Source of the DNA: Competibacteraceae bacterium UBA6584
Lineage (GTDB): Bacteria; Pseudomonadota; Gammaproteobacteria; Competibacterales; Competibacteraceae
Direction: 5' to 3'
DNA length: 5,139 bases
NCBI GenBank assembly: GCA_002433805.1
Contig: DJIW01000112.1
Coordinates: forward strand, 1-5,139
Position numbers and translations under genes: made by a program. Below the pieces are notes generated by a model. That model worked only from the letters and a program-made list of their open reading frames with translations, searched no databases and had not been told where the DNA came from. Of the stretch, positions 1-4,969 are shown in pieces (within the stretch, counting starts at the first letter, position 1; each line of letters starts with the position of its first letter).

Positions 1-325
1 GGATGGCAAGAATCGAGATAAATTTATTAATCAATTTATGGGTTTTGTAGTCTGGATGAATTGAGAAATATCGGTAATTTTTATTTGAAGGATTGCGTAA
101 ATTAAACTGGTCCGCGCAGCTGAGATAAAAATCACACTCTTTAAGCTGCTTTCCGCATGAGCATCTGTATAAATCTGTTTCAGAATAACTAAAAGGAAAC
201 GTTTCACCGTTGCAAAGCAATTGAGAATGATTATTGAGAAAGAAAGCCAATAGCGTTGCGCCAGAATAATAATTTGCGAAGAAGAAAACGATTTCCTTAT
301 TCTCAAGACGAGCTGATTTTTTCAT
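1..325 (-). CDS. Sulfotransferase-like protein, N-terminal part (runs off the left edge)
   Basis: Reading leftward from an ATG at 325, the frame stays open for 108 codons to the window edge, so the C-terminus is missing. After a Lys-rich start comes a hydrophobic strand (IVFFF, residues 12-16) and then YYSGATLLAFFLNNH (19-33). This resembles the 5'-phosphosulfate-binding loop of PAPS-dependent sulfotransferases (usually RSGSTLL..LL..H). CNGE follows at 38-41, then a Cys cluster, CSCGK at 55-59 and EC at 63-64, of a kind I associate with bacterial sulfotransferase-like proteins. The Arg usual before SG is a Tyr here. The gene starts 3 nt after the cobI stop (TAG-CCC-ATG) and in the same frame, so reinitiation is likely; only a weak GGAA precedes it. 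G+C is 113/325 (35%), against about 65-70% in the neighbours, and AT-ending codons dominate, which suggests recent transfer. The acceptor substrate cannot be told. The family call is from motif recognition. Confidence 0.75.
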   Translation of the reverse strand, partial: MKKSARLENKEIVFFFANYYSGATLLAFFLNNHSQLLCNGETFPFSYSETDLYRCSCGKQLKECDFYLSCADQFNLRNPSNKNYRYFSIHPDYKTHKLINKFISILAI

Positions 326-328
326 GGG

Positions 329-1048
329 CTATTCCGGGGATTCGGTTGAATCTCCACTTTTAATCACTAAAAATAATGCAAAATAAGGGCCTGGCGTCGA
401 GGGAATATCTTCGAAGCGCTTGACGATGCGCTGCGCGGGTCGGCTGGCTTGCTCGATATAGAAGGTGTCCTTGGCGCGCCCCGTTTCCCGAAGCAACGCC
501 AACAAGCGCGGCCGGTGGCGTCCCGGCTTGAGAATCGCCACGCTTTCGCTGTTGAGCAAGGTCTGCCGCAAAACGTCATCGTCGGCGGTGGCGGGAATGA
601 CGGTCAGGCGTTGTTCGCCGGTGATCAGCGGCGCGGCGGCGGCGGCGGCGGCAGCGCTGACGGAGTTGATGCCGGGAATCACCACGCAGGGAAAGCGATC
701 CGCCAAGCGTTGCAACAAATAACTGAAACTGCCGTAAAACAGCGGATCGCCCTCGCACAGAATCGCCACATCCAGGCCCTCCGCCAGCTCCTTGGCGATG
801 GCGGTAGCCGCTTCATCGTAACCCTCGTTGACGGGGCCGCGATCCAGCATGCACGGCATGGCAATCGGAATCTCCCGCTTGCCGGTCAGCCACTGGGCCG
901 CGATATCGCGGGCTTGAGCGCTGCCTTGCGGGGTGGCGGGGTAGGCGACCACCGGAACGCTTTGCAGGATGCGAACCGCTTTGAGCGTCAGCAGTTCTGG
1001 GTCGCCGGGTCCGACGCCGACGCCGTAAAGCGTTCCGCTATCGCTCAT
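329..1048 (-). CDS. cobI: Precorrin-2 / cobalt-factor II C20-methyltransferase (CobI/CbiL)
   Basis: Transfers a methyl group from S-adenosylmethionine to C20 of precorrin-2 (or cobalt-factor II), an early step of corrin ring synthesis in the cytoplasm. The 239 residues match the family's usual length. The tetrapyrrole-methylase signature is YGVGVGPGDPELLTLKA at residues 8-24, the second hallmark CEGDPLFYGSF is at 98-108, and PGINSVSA is at 125-132. The start is supported by GGAG seven bases upstream of ATG, inside the 3' end of cobL; the two genes overlap by 11 nt. Because CbiX is in the same operon, the cobalt-loaded substrate (CbiL-type activity) is more likely than the metal-free one, but the sequence alone does not settle this. 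A run of eight alanines (132-139) is encoded by a pure GCC repeat. The last codons overlap a small imperfect hairpin (336-355). Confidence 0.95.
   Translation of the reverse strand: MSDSGTLYGVGVGPGDPELLTLKAVRILQSVPVVAYPATPQGSAQARDIAAQWLTGKREIPIAMPCMLDRGPVNEGYDEAATAIAKELAEGLDVAILCEGDPLFYGSFSYLLQRLADRFPCVVIPGINSVSAAAAAAAAPLITGEQRLTVIPATADDDVLRQTLLNSESVAILKPGRHRPRLLALLRETGRAKDTFYIEQASRPAQRIVKRFEDIPSTPGPYFALFLVIKSGDSTESPE
635..652 (-). repeat. (GCC)6 trinucleotide repeat inside cobI
   Basis: Six perfect GGC units on the plus strand read as six GCC alanine codons, residues 133-138 of CobI. They are flanked by GCT and GCG, giving Ala8. Such a repeat can slip by whole codons without breaking the frame. 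Confidence 0.9.
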
Positions 1049-2291
1049 CAGGTTTCTCCAACTTCATTAAAAGCACCGGTAGATAAGGCCGCATGACGCG
1101 CTGGCCGGCCAATGACTCGCCGCGCGCGATGCTCAGTTCCGTCCATTCCGCAGCCCGTCCGCCGACGAAGTCGTGCAAATCCACCCGGCTATCTTCAGTC
1201 ACGGCGCTGGCGACCAGCCGACCGCCCGGCAATAATCGGGCCCACACCGCTTCCAGCATTTCAGCCAAGCTGCCGCTGCTGCCGCCGATAAAGACCGCTC
1301 GCGGATCGGGTAATTCGGCGAGCGCCTCCGGAGCGCGACCCGCGATAATCTGTAAGTTGGCGACCGCGCCGAACCGTTCGCGATTGACGGCTAAATGCTC
1401 CAGCCGTTCCGGGTGGACTTCGACGGCGTAAACCTGACCTTGAGAGTTCCAGCGCGCCCATTCCACCGAGACGCCGCCGCAGCCCGCGCCGACATCCCAA
1501 CCGATCTCGCCGGCGCGCGGGCCGAGCAACGAGAGGATGGTCAGCCGCACCTCGCGCTTGCTCAACAAACCCTTGCCGGGTTCCGCGCCGGTGCTGAAGC
1601 GTTGGTCGGGGATACCGGGAAACTCGGGCAGTACGCCGCCCGGCCCGCGCGTGTCCAGCATCACGACGTTCGAGGGAGCGCAATCGAGTGGGGCATCCGC
1701 CAATTCGGCGGCTTTGATAAACCGCAGCCGCTCCCGATCCGATCCGAGTTCTTCGGCGATCCACATATCGGATTCGCCGAAGCCGGTTTCGACCAAGATC
1801 CGCGCGATGGCATCCGGCGAGCTTTCGCGGTCGGTCAGCAGGCCGTACAGTCGATTCCCCCGCAGCGCCGCGCGCAAGCTCACCAGCGGCCGCCCGTGCA
1901 AGCTGAGCCATTCGGCTTCCTGCCAGGGCCGGCCCAAGCGAGCGAAGGCCGCTTGTAAGCTGGAGACGTTAGGATGAAACACGAGCTGCGTCGGGGATAA
2001 GTGGCGGAGCAACGTGCTGCCGATACCGTAAAATAACGGATCGCCGGATGCGAGCAGGGCGATGCGCCGGCCGGCGTTGGCGCGCAGCATCGCCCACAAA
2101 CCGCTCATCGGGCTAGGGTAGGGGCGCTTTTCGGCGGATAACGCCGGTAACGCGGCCAGATGCGCCGCCGCGCCGACGATCAGTTCTGCTTGATCGAGCG
2201 CCGCGCGCGCCGCCTGACCCAAGGCTCCGGTTTCCATGCCCATGCCGATCACCTGAACCGGCGGACCTGGCCAGTCGGATTCCAGCGCCAT
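1038..2291 (-). CDS. cobL: Fused precorrin-6Y C5,15-methyltransferase / C12-decarboxylase (CobL, CbiE-CbiT)
   Basis: A bifunctional enzyme that methylates C5 and C15 of the corrin ring and removes the acetate carboxyl on C12, making precorrin-8X or its cobalt form. The 417 residues are typical of the fusion. The N-terminal CbiE domain (about 10-200) is a tetrapyrrole methylase with VQVIGMGM (12-19), a reduced glycine loop, and ASGDPLFYGIGS (81-92). The C-terminal CbiT domain (about 220-410) is a class I methyltransferase with LLSKREVR, then WDVGAGCGG (265-273) as the SAM-binding loop and VFIGGSSG (333-340). The loop reads GAGCGG where I would expect GAGSGS-like sequence. The ATG at 2291 shares its A with the cbiC stop (TGATG), so translation is probably coupled. 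The reading frame stays open upstream of this ATG only because it shadows cbiC, and the CbiE domain starts right after it. Confidence 0.94.
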   Translation of the reverse strand: MALESDWPGPPVQVIGMGMETGALGQAARAALDQAELIVGAAAHLAALPALSAEKRPYPSPMSGLWAMLRANAGRRIALLASGDPLFYGIGSTLLRHLSPTQLVFHPNVSSLQAAFARLGRPWQEAEWLSLHGRPLVSLRAALRGNRLYGLLTDRESSPDAIARILVETGFGESDMWIAEELGSDRERLRFIKAAELADAPLDCAPSNVVMLDTRGPGGVLPEFPGIPDQRFSTGAEPGKGLLSKREVRLTILSLLGPRAGEIGWDVGAGCGGVSVEWARWNSQGQVYAVEVHPERLEHLAVNRERFGAVANLQIIAGRAPEALAELPDPRAVFIGGSSGSLAEMLEAVWARLLPGGRLVASAVTEDSRVDLHDFVGGRAAEWTELSIARGESLAGQRVMRPYLPVLLMKLEKPDER

Positions 2292-2938
2292 CAGAACCGA
2301 ATTCCGTGGGTCATCCGCGCCAGGGCGTTGAGCGTGGCGGCCGCCAAGGTGCTGCCGCCGCGCCGGCCTAACAAGGTGATGCAAGGCGTCTGAAATTCGC
2401 CCGGCGCAACATCCCATAACGCCTGTTTCGATTCGGCGGCGTTGATGAAACCGACCGGCATTCCGATGATGAGAGACGGTCGGGGCGCGCCTTCGTCCAA
2501 TAGATCCAGCAGCCGAAACAAAGCGGTCGGCGCGTTGCCGATGGCGACGATGGAACCCGGCAAATGCGTAGGCCATTCGGCCATGGCCGCCATCGAGCGG
2601 GTTTCACCGGTTTGGCGGGCGCGCTCGGCGACTTCGGGCGCGTTCAAAAAGCAATGCACTTGGCCCGTCAGATAGCGCTTGCTGATGCCGCGACCGACCA
2701 TTTCGATATCGCACAGCACATCCGCGCCCCCGCGAAGCGCCGCTAAGCCGGCGGCGACCGCGCCGGGACTGAAATACAGGTCCCGGACGATGCCCGGATC
2801 GCCGGAGGTATGCACCAAGCGCATCGCCACCTGTTGTTGGTCGGGATCAAAGCGCGACAGGTCCGTCAGCTGACGGATTTGGACAAACGACTGGCGTTCG
2901 ATTTCATCGGGATCGCTCAGGTAATCGAATCGGGGCAT
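2291..2938 (-). CDS. cbiC: Precorrin-8X methylmutase (CbiC/CobH)
   Basis: Moves the methyl group from C11 to C12 of precorrin-8X to give hydrogenobyrinic acid, or the cobalt equivalent cobyrinic acid, without a cofactor. The 215 residues agree with the family length. The catalytic histidine falls at residue 43 in RLVHTSGDP (40-48), the same position as the known active-site His43 of CobH. Other family hallmarks are FLNAPEV in the middle, IGMPVGFINAAESKQAL towards the C-terminus and GRRGGSTLAAATLNAL near the end. The start is supported by GGAG five bases before ATG. It lies 21 nt after cbiX, with a GC-only hairpin directly upstream of the ribosome-binding site, and its stop overlaps the cobL start. 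Its substrate is the product of CobL, so the two neighbours are consecutive steps. Confidence 0.96.
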   Translation of the reverse strand: MPRFDYLSDPDEIERQSFVQIRQLTDLSRFDPDQQQVAMRLVHTSGDPGIVRDLYFSPGAVAAGLAALRGGADVLCDIEMVGRGISKRYLTGQVHCFLNAPEVAERARQTGETRSMAAMAEWPTHLPGSIVAIGNAPTALFRLLDLLDEGAPRPSLIIGMPVGFINAAESKQALWDVAPGEFQTPCITLLGRRGGSTLAAATLNALARMTHGIRF

Positions 2939-2949
2939 GACGGCTCCGG

Positions 2950-2970
2950 CGCGCGGCGGTCAGCCGCGCG
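2950..2970 (-). promoter_or_regulatory. GC-only hairpin between cbiX and cbiC
   Basis: An 8-bp perfect inverted repeat, CGCGCGGC and GCCGCGCG around a 5-nt loop. The loop holds the cbiX stop codon, and the stem ends two bases before the cbiC GGAG (2944-2947). No T-run follows, so it is not an intrinsic terminator. By inference it could act on cbiC translation or on processing and stability of the mRNA. Confidence 0.5.
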
Positions 2971-3910
2971 GGGTAGGGTGATGGGGATGATGGTCGTGAT
3001 GGTCGTGATGGTCGTGATCGTGATGGTGGTGACTATCATCATGCTGATGGCCGGTTTGCGGCGCGCCTTGCCAGTCTTCTCGTCCGACGACGGGCGCGCG
3101 GTACGGGCAAAACTGACAATTCATGCGCGCTTCGCCCGCTTCGGCTTCCCGCAAGCGCTCGAGAAAGGTTTGGACCAGCAGCGGATGATTGTTCAAATAC
3201 GGAGCGGTCACCACCTTGATATCGGGATGCGCGGTTTGATGGGCGGCCACGGTCGCGCGCACCTGTTCCACCAGCCGGCCGGTAAACAGCAGATAAGGAA
3301 ACACCACCACGCGCGTGAAGCCCAAGCGATGCGCCCGCTCCAGAGCAGGCGCCATCAGCGGCGCGGCCACGGCGGTATAGGCGGTTTCCGCCCAGCCGAA
3401 GCCCATGCCTTCCCACAGCATCCGAGTGATCTTGCTGATGTTGGAATTGGCGTCGGGATCGGAACTGCCGCGTCCGATCACCACCAGCAAGGTGTCCTGT
3501 CGCTGATAATCCAGGCCGAATTCGGCCTCGGCGGTTTCGATCCGTTCGCGGGCGATTTGGAGGAGATTCGGATGGATGCCCAAATCCGCGCCGAAGGTGA
3601 TTTGCAGTTCGGGGTGCGCGGTCTGAAACTCGTTCAACAGCGCTGGAATGTCGTTCTTGATGTGACCGGCGGCCATAAGCAGCGCCGGCAGCGCGATAAT
3701 CCGGCGGAAACCCTGCTCTCGCAACGATTCCAGCGCCTCGGGCAAGGCGGGCGCGACCAGTTCCAGAAATCCGGCCAGACAGGTGCGACCGGGCAAGGCT
3801 TGCCGCAGCTGCTCGGCGAGCACGCGGAATTCCGTGACGCCGGCGGCGATGCGGGTGCCGTGGCCGATCAACAGCACGGCCGGAGAGCTAGAGAGGGATT
3901 GAGAAGTCAT
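2960..3910 (-). CDS. cbiX: Sirohydrochlorin cobaltochelatase CbiX, long two-domain form with Cys motif and His-rich tail
   Basis: Inserts Co2+ into sirohydrochlorin, the committing step of the early-cobalt B12 route. The 316-residue protein has two chelatase-fold halves. The first carries LLIGHGTR (His17) and ALLMAAGHIKND (His83), the expected metal-binding histidines. The second starts with VVIGRGSSDPDANSN and continues with VVVFPYLLFTGRLVEQV, lacking those histidines. The C-terminus carries MNCQFC (263-268), matching the MxCxxC motif reported to hold a 4Fe-4S centre in Bacillus megaterium CbiX. It ends with 15 His and 6 Asp in residues 288-311, probably a cobalt or nickel store. The ATG at 3910 is preferred. 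A TTG at 3955 would add 15 residues, but it overlaps the candidate -10 box and so would lie upstream of the transcript start. No clear Shine-Dalgarno is seen. First gene of the operon. Confidence 0.93.
   Translation of the reverse strand: MTSQSLSSSPAVLLIGHGTRIAAGVTEFRVLAEQLRQALPGRTCLAGFLELVAPALPEALESLREQGFRRIIALPALLMAAGHIKNDIPALLNEFQTAHPELQITFGADLGIHPNLLQIARERIETAEAEFGLDYQRQDTLLVVIGRGSSDPDANSNISKITRMLWEGMGFGWAETAYTAVAAPLMAPALERAHRLGFTRVVVFPYLLFTGRLVEQVRATVAAHQTAHPDIKVVTAPYLNNHPLLVQTFLERLREAEAGEARMNCQFCPYRAPVVGREDWQGAPQTGHQHDDSHHHHDHDHHDHHDHHPHHPTPRG
2989..3015 (-). repeat. 9-bp tandem repeat coding the CbiX His/Asp tail
   Basis: GATGGTCGT occurs three times in perfect tandem on the plus strand, with a degenerate continuation to about 3031. 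On the coding strand each unit gives a His-His-Asp triplet. The tail can therefore gain or lose three residues at a time in frame. Confidence 0.9.
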
Positions 3911-3946
3911 TGCGGTCAGTGAGAGCGTCGGCGGTGGTTTAAGATG

Positions 3947-3975
3947 ATTGTACAAAGCGCGGCGTTCGTTGTTGA
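3947..3975 (-). promoter_or_regulatory. Candidate sigma-70-type promoter of the cbiX operon
   Basis: On the minus strand TCAACA (3975-3970, 4/6 to TTGACA) is followed after exactly 17 bp by TACAAT (3952-3947, 5/6 to TATAAT). Transcription would begin near 3940, leaving a leader of about 30 nt before the ATG at 3910. That is too short for a cobalamin riboswitch. No transcript data; prediction only. Confidence 0.45.
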
Positions 3976-4025
3976 GCTTTTTACTGAGCAGTGATTTTTT
4001 AAAGCCATGCCCGAAAGGCGGATAA

Positions 4026-4055
4026 ATGAGATTCAGTTCAGTTATAAAATTTTGA
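4026..4055 (+). CDS. Possible leader peptide MRFSSVIKF before glpR
   Basis: A nine-codon frame with ATG at 4026 and TGA at 4053-4055. AAGG (4015-4018) sits seven bases before its ATG, a better ribosome-binding site than anything in front of glpR, whose ATG follows the TGA by five bases. It may serve to bring ribosomes to glpR by reinitiation. It shares no frame with glpR and resembles no protein I know. If instead TATAAA (4043-4048) were the glpR -10 box, this frame would not be transcribed from that promoter, but no matching -35 is seen for it. Confidence 0.3.
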   Translation: MRFSSVIKF

Positions 4056-4060
4056 AAATC

Positions 4061-4819
4061 ATGAATTTAAATCAAAGGCAACAAGAAATTTTGCAGCGGG
4101 CGCGGCACGCCGGTTCGGTGGCCATCGAGCCCTTGGCGCTTCATTTCGGCGTGACCCCGCAAACCATCCGCCGCGATATCAATCTCCTGTGTGAATCGGG
4201 CTTGCTGCGGCGCTTCCACGGCGGGGCGGGGCTACCGTCCAGCGTGGAGAATATCGCCTATCCGGCCCGGCAGGTGTTGCATCACGACGAAAAGCGCCGG
4301 ATCGGCCGGCTGGTGGCCCAGCATATTCCCGATCAATCGTCGCTGCTGATCAACATCGGCACCACCACCGAGGAAGTGGCCAAGGCCCTGGTGGATCACG
4401 CCGACATGCGAGTGATCACCAACAACCTCAACGTGGCGATGCTGCTGTCCGACAATCCCAGCTTCGAGGTGATCGTCGCGGGCGGCGTGGTGCGCCGCCG
4501 GGATCGCGGCGTGATCGGCGAGGCGACCATCGATTTCATCAAGCAGTTCAAGGTCGATTTCGGAATCATCGGCATTTCCGGCATCGACCTGGACGGCACG
4601 CTGCTGGATTTCGACTATCGCGAAGTCCGAGTCTCCCAGGCGATTATCGCCAATTCCCGCCAGGTGCTGCTGGTCACCGATCACAGCAAATTCGGCCGCA
4701 ACGCCATGGTCCGGCTCGGCTCCATCGCCGAGGTGGATATGCTGTTCACCGACCAAACCCCGCCCGAGCCGATGATCGAGCTGCTGGCGCAGGCCGAGGT
4801 GCACGTATTCGTGGCCTAA
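4061..4819 (+). CDS. glpR: DeoR-family glycerol-3-phosphate regulon repressor GlpR
   Basis: A transcriptional repressor of glycerol and glycerol-3-phosphate genes, released from DNA by glycerol 3-phosphate. From the ATG at 4061 it has 252 residues, the length I recall for E. coli GlpR, and it follows that protein closely along its whole length. The DeoR winged helix-turn-helix covers about residues 1-57, with recognition region VTPQTIRRDINLL (31-43) and RRFHGGAGLPSS after it. The sensor domain has INIGTTTEEVAKAL (97-110), ITNNLNV (119-125), GVIGEAT (150-156), and later DFGIIGISGID and DHSKFGRNAMV. An in-frame ATG at 4007 would add 18 residues unlike the family and has no ribosome-binding site, so 4061 is chosen, though it too lacks a Shine-Dalgarno. 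It is divergent from cbiX and directly upstream of its likely target glpK. No intrinsic terminator is seen after it. Confidence 0.93.
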   Translation: MNLNQRQQEILQRARHAGSVAIEPLALHFGVTPQTIRRDINLLCESGLLRRFHGGAGLPSSVENIAYPARQVLHHDEKRRIGRLVAQHIPDQSSLLINIGTTTEEVAKALVDHADMRVITNNLNVAMLLSDNPSFEVIVAGGVVRRRDRGVIGEATIDFIKQFKVDFGIIGISGIDLDGTLLDFDYREVRVSQAIIANSRQVLLVTDHSKFGRNAMVRLGSIAEVDMLFTDQTPPEPMIELLAQAEVHVFVA

Positions 4820-4830
4820 AGCGCGCCGGC

Positions 4831-4854
4831 TGTTCGAATTTTCAGTTTTGTTCG
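4831..4854 (+). promoter_or_regulatory. Two TGTTCG direct half-sites, possible GlpR contacts
   Basis: TGTTCGAA begins at 4831 and TGTTCGTA at 4849, same orientation, 18 bp apart. Each agrees with the TGTTCGW core of the E. coli GlpR half-operator (WATGTTCGWT). They lie just after glpR and upstream of the A6T7 tract. Binding is inferred only. Confidence 0.35.
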
Positions 4855-4858
4855 TATC

Positions 4859-4871
4859 AAAAAATTTTTTT
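4859..4871 (+). promoter_or_regulatory. A6T7 tract, candidate UP element of the glpK promoter
   Basis: Six A then seven T. If transcription starts at 4918 (from the -10 at 4906-4911), the tract spans -59 to -47 and satisfies every fixed position of the distal part of the UP-element consensus (NNAAAWWTWTTTT). The proximal part is poor. Such a tract also bends DNA. No stem precedes it, so it is not a terminator for glpR. Confidence 0.4.
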
Positions 4872-4905
4872 CGTTATTGGCGCTTTTATCGTGATTTTTG
4901 GTCGC

Positions 4906-4911
4906 TATACT
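4906..4911 (+). promoter_or_regulatory. Candidate -10 box of glpK (TATACT)
   Basis: TATACT matches TATAAT at five of six positions and lies 58 bp before the glpK ATG. The hexamer 17 bp upstream (CTTTTA) is a poor -35, so the promoter would depend on the A/T tract or an activator. The predicted start of transcription is about 4918. Confidence 0.45.
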
Positions 4912-4919
4912 CTTTAATA

Positions 4920-4935
4920 ATGTTCTTTTGAACAT
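4920..4935 (+). promoter_or_regulatory. Perfect palindrome ATGTTC-TTTT-GAACAT, likely GlpR operator
   Basis: Six-base arms are perfectly inverted around TTTT. Arms and order agree with the E. coli GlpR operator consensus (WATGTTCGWT-AWCGAACATW), but the arms here are 4 bp apart rather than 6. The site sits at about +3 to +18 from the predicted start, where a bound repressor would block transcription of glpK. GlpR is encoded directly upstream. Confidence 0.65.
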
Positions 4936-4969
4936 CATCTGAAGAGCGATCCGCGAAAGAGGCGAGCGA

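Noticed and set aside
31..306. A 91-codon minus-strand frame starting with TTG at 306
   Set aside because: It is out of frame with, and inside, the sulfotransferase-like frame that starts at 325. It has no recognisable motif and no ribosome-binding site.
60..306. Repeated TTGAGAA words (61, 221, 234 and inverted at 300) and a weak Fur-box resemblance around 223-241
   Set aside because: They lie within the coding frame of the AT-rich gene, in different codon phases, and the Fur match is only about 11 of 19.
336..361. Hairpin GGGGATTC-GGTT-GAATCTCC followed by ACTTTT, as a terminator
   Set aside because: The T-run is on the plus strand, where no gene ends. On the operon's own strand the stem has an A-C mismatch and no U-tract, and the next gene begins at once.
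2810..3922. 370-codon plus-strand frame opposite cbiX
   Set aside because: It is the antisense shadow of a clear CbiX gene in GC-rich DNA. Its Val/Met-rich stretch is the His-tail repeat read backwards.
3911..3955. TTG at 3955 as the cbiX start
   Set aside because: The added 15 residues are unlike the family, and the codon overlaps the candidate -10 box, so it would lie before the transcript start.
3911..4060. Cobalamin riboswitch ahead of cbiX
   Set aside because: The predicted leader is about 30 nt, and the 150-bp gap shows no B12-box or folded aptamer-like region that I can recognise.
4007..4060. ATG at 4007 as the glpR start
   Set aside because: No ribosome-binding site and an 18-residue extension absent from the family; 4061 gives 252 residues in register with E. 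coli GlpR.
4889..4909. CRP-like site around ATCGTGATTTTTGGTCGC
   Set aside because: The left half is TGTGA-like but the right half does not match TCACA. It also lies between -35 and -10, a poor place for an activator.
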